Translations under genes and position numbers: made by a program
Assembly: GCA_977017575.1 (NCBI GenBank)
Contig: CDRNVI010000188.1
Span: 37,675-101,674, forward strand
DNA: 64,000 nt
Source: Paramoeba atlantica
Lineage: Eukaryota; Discosea
Direction: 5' to 3'
Shown here: positions 10,347 to 18,736 of the stretch, piece after piece
Layout: the number at the start of each line of letters is the position of its first letter
Position numbering within the stretch: the first letter of the stretch is position 1
Notes under the pieces: generated by a model
Database searches by the model: none
Seen by the model: only the letters and a program-made list of their open reading frames with translations
Told to the model about the DNA's origin: nothing

Positions 10347-10811
10347 ATGAGTGGCGAAGAAGAATGGAAAGCAAGAATTTTAGTGAATGAGAATTGGACT
10401 TCCCTTGCGAAGGGGTTAAATGGATGTACTTCGAAAGTGGCCTTCTTAATTCAACAAAAACTTTCTGAAGAAGAACTTGCTCTCCCTTTTGATGGAGCTC
10501 TTTATTTCCCTCCAGATGATCTTCGTTTTTTTCCAACAAAGAGACTTGATGAAGAAGTGGAAAAGTTTGAGAAATTAGTTTCTTTTGTTGGTGGAATTGA
10601 AGGAAAATGTTTGGCAATTTGGGCTGATAAGAATGATCGGGATATGAAAGATACAATGGTAGAGAAACTTCATTTGAAAGAAAGAAGTTGTGAATGGTAT
10701 TGGGATTATTTTCGTGATGATGAGAGGGTTGACGATTTCTACCTTCGAATCGGTAAATTTTTTGAAGAGAATACTCAACAACAATATCAGATTAAACCAG
10801 CAAAGAGGTGA
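10347..10811 (+). CDS. small tandem family copy 1 (possible FAAP24/ERCC4-like fold)
   Basis: Intronless, 154 residues. The start at 10347 is chosen because MS(D)G.EEEWKARILVN is shared by all seven copies, and the sequence upstream of it is conserved non-coding promoter. Conserved blocks: ARILVNENW, KVAFLIQQKLSEEEL, LPFDGALYFPPDDL, VEKFEKLVSFVGGIEGKC, AIWADKNDRDMKDTMVEKL, ERSCEWYWDY, FYLRIGKFFEE and the terminal QIKPAKR. The alternating strand-helix pattern and phrases such as ILVNE.W...KVIF...ALY.P..DL recall the ERCC4-like pseudonuclease domain of FAAP24, a FANCM partner in DNA repair. That is a weak inference from memory; the safe statement is an unknown, lineage-specific small protein family with no signal peptide and no membrane segment. 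Confidence 0.8.
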   Translation: MSGEEEWKARILVNENWTSLAKGLNGCTSKVAFLIQQKLSEEELALPFDGALYFPPDDLRFFPTKRLDEEVEKFEKLVSFVGGIEGKCLAIWADKNDRDMKDTMVEKLHLKERSCEWYWDYFRDDERVDDFYLRIGKFFEENTQQQYQIKPAKR

Positions 10812-10928
10812 ATTTTTCTTTCGGATTGATCATTGACTTTGAACTGATTCACCATTTTGAATGTCTTTTCTCTTTGTTGTTTTTGTGTTGAGAAAAAGTT
10901 TTGCAAATCATTTTCAAACTTTTTGTTG

Positions 10929-11014
10929 AAAGAGAAAGAGAAAGAGAAAGAGAAAGAGAAAGAGAAAGAGAAAGAGAAAGAGAAAGAGAAAGAGAAAGAG
11001 AAAGAGAAAGAGAA
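10929..11014 (+). repeat. (AGAGAA)n microsatellite
   Basis: About 14 perfect copies of a six-base AGAGAA unit in the 5' flank of copy 2. The same position in the other copies holds one to four units, so this is local expansion of a promoter-proximal repeat. Confidence 0.9.
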
Positions 11015-11108
11015 GAACAAACTTTTTAAATTTTGACTTCAAGAATTTTAGAGTGCTATTTTTTTTCTGTTTTTGTTTTCGTTTTCTCTCTTTTGGTTTT
11101 GGGGAAGG

Positions 11109-11576
11109 ATGAGCGATGGTGGTGAAGAGGAATGGAAGGCAAGAATTCTCGTGAACAAGAATTGGACTTCCCTTGTGAAGAGGTTAAATGAAATTACATC
11201 GAAAGTGATCTTCTTCACCCAAGAAAAACTTTCTGAAGAGCTTGTTCTCCCTTTTGATGGAGCTCTTTATTTCCCTCCAGAGGATCTTAGTACTTTTTCA
11301 ACAGAGCAACTCAATGAAGAAGTGGAAACATTTGAGAAATTTGTTTGTTTGGTTGGTGGAATTGAAGGAAAGTGTTTGGTAATTGGGGTTGCAGTGGGTG
11401 ATCGGGATATGAAAGATACAATCGGAAAGAAACTTCTTTTGAAAGAAAGAAATTGTGAGTGGTTTTGGGATTATATCGATGATGGTGAGAGGATCGAGGT
11501 TGCCTACCTTCGAGTCTGTAAATTTTTTGAAGAGAATACTCAACAACAATGTCAATTCAAACCAGCAAAAAGGTGA
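11109..11576 (+). CDS. small tandem family copy 2
   Basis: 155 residues, intact, MSDGGEEEWKARILVN start and KPAKR end. It is the most diverged intact copy in the middle: GVAVGDRDMKDTIGKKLLLKERN replaces the usual WADKNDRDMKDTMVEKLRLKERN region (given here in parts: GVAVGDRDMKD and TIGKKLLLK). One residue is missing in SEELVLPFDGAL. It is preceded by the expanded AGAGAA tract. Confidence 0.8.
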   Translation: MSDGGEEEWKARILVNKNWTSLVKRLNEITSKVIFFTQEKLSEELVLPFDGALYFPPEDLSTFSTEQLNEEVETFEKFVCLVGGIEGKCLVIGVAVGDRDMKDTIGKKLLLKERNCEWFWDYIDDGERIEVAYLRVCKFFEENTQQQCQFKPAKR

Positions 11577-11803
11577 TTTTTATTGATCATCATTTTGAAT
11601 GAGATTGATTTTGAACTGATTCACCATTTTGAATGTCTTTTCTCTTCTTTGTTTTGTGTTGAGGAAAAGTTTTGAAATTTTTTGTTGAAACGAAAGAAAG
11701 AGAAAGAAAAGAACAAACTTTTTGGATTTTGACTTCAAGATTTTAGAGTGCTATTTTTTTCTGTTTTTTGTTTTCGTTTTCTCTCTTTTGGTTTTGGGAA
11801 AGG

Positions 11804-12276
11804 ATGAGTGATGGTGGTGAAGAGGAATGGAAAGCAAGAATTCTCGTGAACAAGAATTGGAGTTACCTTTTGTGAGGAGGTTAAATGATCGTACATTGAA
11901 AGTGATCTTCTTCAACCAAGAAAAACTTTCTGAAGAAGAACTTGTTCTCCCTTTTGATGGAGCTCTTTATTTCCCTCCGGATGATCTTCGTAATCTTTCA
12001 ACAGAATAACTCAATGAAAAAGTGGAAAGATTTGAGAAATTTGTTTCTTTTGTTGGTGGACTTGAAGGAAAATGTTTGGCAATTTGGGCTGATAAGAATG
12101 ATCGGGATATGAAAGATACAATGGTAGAGAAACTTCGTTTGAAAGAAAGAAATTGTGAATGGTTTTGGGATTATATTGCTGATGACGAGAGGATTGAGGA
12201 GGTCTACCTTCGAATCTGTAAATTTTTTGAAGAGAACACTCATCAACAATGTCAAATCAAACCAGCAAAAAGGTGA
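11804..12276 (+). pseudogene. small tandem family copy 3, broken
   Basis: Homologous along its whole length to the neighbouring copies, from MSDGGEEEWKARILVNKNWSYL to QIKPAKR. Two lesions are visible: a two-base insertion after the NWSYL codons (around 11870) shifts the frame, and a GAA-to-TAA change at 12007 interrupts the QLNEEVERF segment. Both flanks keep the conserved promoter block and 3' flank, so the loss is recent. Confidence 0.85.
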
Positions 12277-12483
12277 TTTTTGTTGATCATCATTTTGAAT
12301 GAGATTGATTTTGAACTGATTCACCATTTTGAATGTCTCTTCTCTTCGTTGTTTTGTGTTGAGAAAAAGTTTTGCAAATCATTTTCAAACGAGAAAGAAA
12401 AGAACAAACTTTTTTTATTTTGACTTCAAGAATTTTAGAGTGCTATTTTTTTCTGTTTTTGTCTCTTTTGGTTTTGGGGAAGA

Positions 12484-12954
12484 ATGGGTGATGGTGGTGA
12501 AAAATAATGGAAGGCAAGAATTTTAGTTAACAAGAATTGGAGTTCCCTTGTGAGGGGGTTAAATGATTGTACATCGAAAGTGATCTTCTTAATCCAAGAA
12601 AAACTCTCTGAAGAAGAACTTGCTCTCCCTTTTGATGGAGCTCTTTATTTCCCTCGAACTGGTATTCGTACTTTTTCAACAGAGCAACTCGATGAAGAAG
12701 TGGAAAGATTTGAGAAATTTGTTCGTTTTGTTGGTGGAATTGAAGGAAAGTGTTTGGGGATTTGGGTTGATAAGAATGATCAGGGTATGAAAGATACAAT
12801 GTTTGAGAAACTTCGTTTGAAAGAAAGAGGTTGTGAGTGGTGTTGGGGTTATATCAGTGATGGTGAGACGATCAAGGATGTCTACTATCAAATCTGTAAA
12901 TTTTTTGAAGAGAATATTCACCAACAATGTCAAATCAAACCAGCAAAAAGATGA
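12484..12954 (+). pseudogene. small tandem family copy 4, early stop
   Basis: The start region reads MGDGGEK-stop-WKARILVNKNWSSL: the GAG/GAA codon for residue 8 is TAA at about 12505. The rest of the frame is open to QIKPAKR, with otherwise conservative changes. A downstream ATG at 12550 would give only the last 134 residues, without the conserved WKARILVN strand. It is a pseudogene or an N-terminally truncated protein. The start-site context (GGGGAAGAATGGG) is kept. Confidence 0.75.
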
Positions 12955-13189
12955 TTTGGATTGATCATCATTTTGAATGAGCTTGATTTTGAACTGATTC
13001 ACCACCTTGAATGCCTCTTCTCTTGTTGTTTTTTTTTAAGAAACATTTTGAAATTTTTTGGGTGAAACGAAAGAGAAAGAGAAAGAAAAGAACAATTTTT
13101 TGTTTCAATTTTCTTTTTTCCTTTTCTTTTTCAAGTTATGTGTTTCGTTGAAATGTTGTTGTTCAAAGTTTTTATTTTTGTTTTGGCAG

Positions 13190-13228
13190 AAGAGAGCCAA
13201 AAATATCAAACCAGCCAAAAGATCCTAG
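13190..13228 (+). pseudogene. orphan terminal exon of an ankyrin-type gene (KNIKPAKRS)
   Basis: After a good acceptor (TTTTGTTTTGGCAG), 13 codons encode KRAKNIKPAKRS and a TAG. The same arrangement, TTTTGCAG then SKNIKPARK, is the last exon of the ankyrin gene at 18423-18476. No matching upstream exons are seen between 12955 and 13190. It is therefore read as a relic of an ankyrin gene once located inside the small-family array, or a shuffled exon. Confidence 0.55.
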
Positions 13229-13528
13229 AAAGAGAATAAAACAAAAGAATATCTCTCTCTGAAGAATCATCATTTTGCATGAGCTTGATTTTGAAAACCA
13301 ATGAATCATTTCGAAGTGTTGAGAAAAGTTTTCAATTTCTTTTCTTTTTTGTTTGAAAGAAAGAAAGAGAAGAAGGAAAGAGAAGAAGAACAACAGACCT
13401 TTTCAACGGAAAGTTTGTTGAAAGAGAAAGAAAGAACAAACTTTTTAGATTTTAATTCTTTAAATTTTAGAGTGCTATTTTTTCTGTTTTTGTTTTCGTT
13501 TTCTCTTCTCTTTTAATTTTGGGGAAGG

Positions 13529-13996
13529 ATGAATGATGGTGGTGAAGAGGAATGGAAGGCAAGAATTTTAGTGGACGAGAATCTGGATTACCTTGTGAAG
13601 AGGTTAAATGAAACTACACCGAAAGTGATCTTCTTAATCCAAGAAAACCTTTCTGAAGAAGAACTTGTTCTCCCTTTTGATGGAGCTCTTTATTTGCCAA
13701 AGGATCTTCGTTTTTTTTCAACAAAGATACTTGATGAAGAAGTGGAATCATTTGAGAAATTTGTTTCTTTTGTTGATGGACTTGAAGGAAAGTGTTTGGC
13801 AATTTGGGCTGATCAGAGTGATCGGGCAATGGAAGATACAATGGTAGAGAAACTTCGTTTGAAAGAAAGAAATTGTGAGTGGTGTTGGGATTATCTTCAT
13901 TTTAACGAGAGGAATGATGCTGTCTACCTTCGAATCTGTAAATTTTTTGAAGAGAACACTCAACAACAATGTCAAATCAAACCAGCAAAAAGGTGA
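13529..13996 (+). CDS. small tandem family copy 5
   Basis: 155 residues, intact, starting MNDGGEEEWKARILVDENL and ending QIKPAKR. One residue is missing after ALYLP (KDL in place of PPDDL). The 5' flank is unlike the others upstream of about 13400 because of the intervening orphan-exon segment, but the TTTTAGAGTGC block at 13465 and the start context GGGGAAGGATG are conserved. Confidence 0.8.
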   Translation: MNDGGEEEWKARILVDENLDYLVKRLNETTPKVIFLIQENLSEEELVLPFDGALYLPKDLRFFSTKILDEEVESFEKFVSFVDGLEGKCLAIWADQSDRAMEDTMVEKLRLKERNCEWCWDYLHFNERNDAVYLRICKFFEENTQQQCQIKPAKR

Positions 13997-14231
13997 TTTT
14001 TGTTGATCCTCATTTTGAATGAGATTCACCATTTTGAATATCTTTTTTCTTTGTTGTTTTGTGTTGAGAAAAAGTTTTGCAATTCATTTTGAAACTTTTT
14101 GTTGAAACGAAAGAGAAAGAGAAAGAGAAAGAAAAGAACAAACTTTTTGGATTTTGACTTCAAGATTTTTAGAGTGCTATTTTTTTCTGTTTTTTGTTTT
14201 CGTTTTCTCTCTCTTTTGGTTTTGGGAAAGG

Positions 14232-14729
14232 ATGAGTGATGGTGGTGAAGAGGAATGGAAGGCAAGAATTTTAGTGAACCTCAATTTGAGTTACCTTGTG
14301 AAGAAGTTAAATGGAAGTACATCGAAAGTGGCTTTCTTCATCCAACAAAAACTCTCTGAAGAAGAACTTGTTTTCCCTTTTGATGGAGCTCTTTATTTCC
14401 CTGCAGATGATCTTCGTGCTTTTTCAACAGAGGAACTCAATGAAGAAGTGGAAAGATTTGAGAAATTTGTTCGTTTTGTTGATGGAATTGAAGGAAAATG
14501 TTTGGGAATTTGGGTTGAGGTGGATGATCAGGGTATGAAAGATACAATGGTAGAGAAACTTCGTTTGAAAGAAAGAAATTGTGAGTGGTTTTGGGATTAT
14601 ATTGATGATGGTGAGAGGGTCGAGGATCTCTACCTTCGAGTCGGTAAATTTTTTGAAGAGAATACTCACCAACAATGTCAAATTAAACCAGCAAAAAAGG
14701 TGATTTTTATTGATCATCATTTTGAATGA
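14232..14729 (+). CDS. small tandem family copy 6, C-terminus extended by a one-base slip
   Basis: Intact from MSDGGEEEWKARILVN to CQIKPAK. An extra A in the run (CCAGCAAAAAAGG against CCAGCAAAAAGG) moves the normal stop out of frame, and the protein continues with VIFIDHHFE to a stop at 14727-14729. The KPAKR end motif is thus altered to KPAKKVIF. Base content and flanks match the other copies. Whether it still works is unknown. Confidence 0.75.
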   Translation: MSDGGEEEWKARILVNLNLSYLVKKLNGSTSKVAFFIQQKLSEEELVFPFDGALYFPADDLRAFSTEELNEEVERFEKFVRFVDGIEGKCLGIWVEVDDQGMKDTMVEKLRLKERNCEWFWDYIDDGERVEDLYLRVGKFFEENTHQQCQIKPAKKVIFIDHHFE

Positions 14730-14961
14730 GATTGATTTTGAACTGATTCACCATTTTGAATGTCTTTTCTCTTCATTGTTTTGTGTTGAGAAAAAGTTTT
14801 GCATTTCATTTTCAAATTTTTTGTTGAAACGAAAGAGAAAGAGAAAGGGGAAGAGAAAGAAAAGAAAACAAACTTTTTGGATTTTGACTTCAAGATTTTT
14901 AGAGTGCTATTTTTTTCTGTTTTTTGTTTTCGTTTTCTCTCTCTTTTGGTTTTGGGAAAGG

Positions 14962-15432
14962 ATGAGTGATGGTGGTGAAGAGGAATGGAAGGCAAGAATT
15001 CTTGTGAACAAGAATTGGAGTTACCTTGTGAGGAGGTTAAATGATCGTACATTGAAAGTGATCTTCTTCAACCAAGAAAAACTTTCTGAAGAAGAACTTG
15101 TTCTCCCTTTTGATGGAGCTCTTTATTTACCTCCGGATGATCTTAGTAATCTTTCAACAGAAGAACTCGATGAAGAAGTGGAAAGATTTGAGAAATTTGT
15201 TTCTTTTGTTGGTGGAATTGAAGGAAAGTGTTTGGCACTTTGGGTTGAGGTGGATAGTCAGGACATGAAAGATACAATGGTAGAGAAACTTCGTTTGAAA
15301 GAAAGAAATTGTGAGTGGTTTTGGGATTATGTCGATGAGAGCGATAGGGATGGGGATATCTACCTTCGAATCTGTAAATTTTTTGAAGAGAACGCTCATC
15401 AAAGTCAGATTAAACCAGCGAAGAGGATGTAA
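14962..15432 (+). CDS. small tandem family copy 7
   Basis: Starts MSDGGEEEWKARILVNKNWS and ends SQIKPAKRM; 156 residues. Near its start it is almost identical to broken copy 3 (NKNWSY, LNDRTLKVIFFNQEKLSEE), pointing to recent exchange between them. Two residues are missing before SQIKPAKR. Last member of the array; downstream DNA no longer matches the family 3' flank. Confidence 0.8.
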   Translation: MSDGGEEEWKARILVNKNWSYLVRRLNDRTLKVIFFNQEKLSEEELVLPFDGALYLPPDDLSNLSTEELDEEVERFEKFVSFVGGIEGKCLALWVEVDSQDMKDTMVEKLRLKERNCEWFWDYVDESDRDGDIYLRICKFFEENAHQSQIKPAKRM

Positions 15433-15817
15433 TCGAAAATACTTGGGTCTTTTCCTTCAGTGTTGGTTTGCAAAAATCTCTCTTGAAAGATTTGAATCTC
15501 CTTTTTTTTTTCTGCTTTTCTTTTCAAACAACAAAAAGACAAAAAAATCAAGAATATTCGAAAAAAATTGGTTGATTGAATAATTTGTCTTCAAAATTCA
15601 ATGAAAACTTCAGAAGAGGAAATCAAACCTCTTTTATCTAAATAAGAATCAAAAAAGTTTTTCTCTTTTTGTGCCAATTTTCTTGTCTCTTTTTCTCTTT
15701 CTCCTCTTTCTCTCTTTTTCTGATCTCAGAAATCAAGAACTTATTTTCTTCAAAAGATCAAATCTCAACACCTCTCCTCTATCTCTCACCTTCCCCGCAC
15801 AAAATCAACAAAAGAAG
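15433..15817. other. intergenic spacer before the ankyrin gene
   Basis: AT-rich with T/C runs (15660-15720) ahead of the ankyrin start codon. No coding or RNA gene is evident; it presumably holds the ankyrin promoter. Confidence 0.5.
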
Positions 15818-18476
15818 ATGGCAGAAGAAGAAGAAAAGAGCTCAGAAAACGAGATTCTTTTTGATGCTGTTGAGAAAGGAGATAAAGAACTTGTCAAACT
15901 TCTTCTTCAAAACAAGACTCAAAAATTGAATATCAACTTCAAAAACAAGGTTTTCAAAAACAATTGCTTTTTCTGATCTGAGGGAGAGAGAGAGAGAGAG
16001 ATGGTTGTTGTGTTGATGATTTGTTCTTTTTTTTGTAAAAACTTTTTTTGGAAAAACTTTTTTTGTTTTCAGTTTGGAAAGACCGCTCTTCGCATCGCTG
16101 CTTCTGAAGGTTTTGAAGAGATTGTGAAAATTCTGATTGAACATGGATCCAATGTTGATCTTCAAGATCGAGTTTTGTTTTTCTTTTTTGATTTGTTTTT
16201 TGATTTGTTTTTTTTTTCAATTCTTCTTTTTTGTTCAGCGTGGTGACACTCTTCTTCACTCTGCTGCTTCCTGTGGGTATGAAGAAATTGTAAAAATTCT
16301 TGTTGAACATGGATCTAACATTGATATTCAATCCATGGTTTTGATTTTCTTTTTTCTTTTATTTTTTGTTTTCTCACTTTTGTTTGTTGCGATGGAGATG
16401 GTTGTGATGATGATATGTTTTTTGATCTTTTTTTAAAAACTTCTTCTCTGTTTAGTCTGGGGAAACTGCTCTTCACAAAGCTGCTCACAAAAATGCTCAC
16501 GAAAAAGTTGTGAAATTTCTTGTTGAACATGGGTCCAATGTGAATCTTCAAACCAATGTTTTGAATTTTCTTTTTTTTCTTTGTTGTTGTTTAGAATCTT
16601 TTGGCTTGTTTCTGATGTGATCGGGGAGGGAGAGATGGTTGTGTGAGTGATTTTTTTTTAACTTCTTTTTTGTTCAGCCTGGATGGACCGCTCTTCACAA
16701 AGCTGCTGGCATAGGTTCTGAAGAAGTTGTGAGAATTTTGATTGAACATGGATCCAATGTGAATCTTCAAACCAAAGTTTTGTTTTTGTTTTGCTTTATT
16801 CTTTCTTCTTTTATTTTATTTGGCTGATGGGAAGATTGTGTGATTTGAGTGAGGATTGGAGTGAGTGGAGTTTTGTACTTTGATTTTTAACTCTCTTTTG
16901 TGAAGGATGGAGCAACTGCTCTTCACAAAGCTGCTGAACGTGGTTTTGAAGAAATTGCAAAAATACTTGTTGAACATGGGTCCAACATTCATCTTCAAGA
17001 TCGAGTTTTGATTTTCTTTTTCTTTTGATTTGTTGTGATGATGATATGATCTGTATTTTGAAGATCAGTTTTATTTGGCTGATGGAAGATTGTGTAATTT
17101 GTGGGAGGGTCGTAGTGGGTGGAGTTTTGTATTTTTTTTTTAATTTCTTTTTTAAGATTGGACGAACTGCTCTTCACAAAGCTGCTTCCAATGGTTTTCA
17201 AGAAATTGTGAAGATTCTTGTTGAAGAAGGATCCAACATTGATCTTCAAATCATAGTTTTGATTTTCTTCTTTGATTTTTTGTGGTGTTGGAGGGTGAGA
17301 GAAGGTTGTGTATGGTTTGTTTTTGTTTCTTATTTTAAGCTTCTTTTTTGAGGATGGAAATACCGCTCTTCACTATGCTGCTTCGAAAGGCTTTGAAGAA
17401 ATTGTGAAGATTCTTATTGAACACGGAGCCACCCTTGATCTTTCAAATCAAGTTTTGATTTTTCTTTTTCTTTGTTTTCACATTTTTTTTCTTGTTTTTG
17501 ATTATTGGTCATTTATTTTGGTGTGATGGAGAGGGTGATGGTTGGTGCAATGATTTGTTTTTGGTTGTTCTTTTTTGTTAAAACTTCTTTTGTTAAGAGT
17601 GGAGAGACCGCTCTTCATTGGGCTACTTCGGAGGGGAATAAAGAAATTGTGAAACTTCTCGTTGAACATGGAGCCAATGTTAATCTTCAAGATGCCGTTT
17701 TTATTTTCTTTGTCTCATTTTTATTTGGTTGTTGATGTGGTGGGAGGATAAAAGAGACGAAGAGAGAGTGAGAGAGAGTGAGAAGGTTGTGTGATGATTT
17801 GTTTTGTTCTTTTTTAAACTTCTTTTTGTTCAGGGTGGAGGGACTGCTCTTCACACAGCTGCTGATGATGGTTCGAAAGAAATTGTGAAACTTCTTGTTG
17901 AACATGGATCTAACATTGATATTCAATCCATGGTTTTGATTTTCTTTTTCTTTTTTGATTTGTTTCTCTCATTTTGATTTGTTGTTTTTTGGTTGTGTGA
18001 TGATTTGTTTTTGTTTTCCTTTTTAACCTTCTTTTTTATTTAGCTTGGGTGGACTGCTCTTCACCTATCTGCTGAGGGTGGTTATGAAGAAATTGTGGTC
18101 ATTCTTATGGAACATGGAGCCCAGATTCATCTTCAAACCAAAGTTTTGATTTTCTTTTTTGATTTTTTTTTTACTGTGTCATTGTTATTTTGTTATTTTT
18201 GTTATTTTATGGGGAGGGGGTATTGGCATGATTCTTTCTTTTTTGAACTTTCTTTTTTTTTGTTAGGGGGGTAAAACAGCGCTTGATGTTGCAAAAGATC
18301 AGAGTATTATTGAATTGATCACCCAATTGAAAGTTTGCTCTTTGTTTATCTCTCTTTTTCTTTTCAATTTTAATTTGAATGTGTTTCTCATTTTTTTAAT
18401 TTTTCTCTTTTTGGTTTTGCAGAGCAAAAATATCAAACCAGCTCGAAAAAAAAGAAAACTAAACTCTGAGAGTTAA
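15818..18476 (+). CDS. ankyrin-repeat protein, one repeat per exon (13 exons)
   Basis: Exons: 15818-15949, 16073-16171, 16239-16337, 16456-16557, 16678-16776, 16906-17004, 17157-17255, 17353-17451, 17598-17696, 17834-17932, 18044-18142, 18267-18332, 18423-18476. All introns are phase 0; the product is about 414 residues. Exon 1 gives a capping repeat (ILFDAVEKGDKELVKLLLQ). The next ten exons each encode exactly one repeat of 33 residues (one has 34) of the type G.TALH.AAS.G.EEIVKILVEHGSN. Exon 12 is a half repeat and exon 13 a basic tail SKNIKPARKKRKLNSES, which could be a nuclear signal. Introns start GTTTTGATTTTC and also resemble each other, so repeats multiplied as exon-intron units. A soluble binding scaffold is expected; partner unknown. 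Confidence 0.88.
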
Positions 18477-18736
18477 GAGAGAACTTTCAAAACAAAGAAA
18501 CACAATCATTCCGGAAAATCATTCCTTGAAGGAGAAAATTTCGATGTAAAAAAATCTCCTCAATAAAATCAGAATCTCGTCGATGATTCTTTTTTTGGTT
18601 CTGTCATCCTTTCTTTTCCTCTTTCACCTTCCTTTTTCTCAAAATGGATTTTCAATTGCCCAAAAAAAAAACATAGACGAAAGAATCCATCTTTCAATTT
18701 CATTTCTTTTTCATTTTTTTTTTCAAATATCTTATT

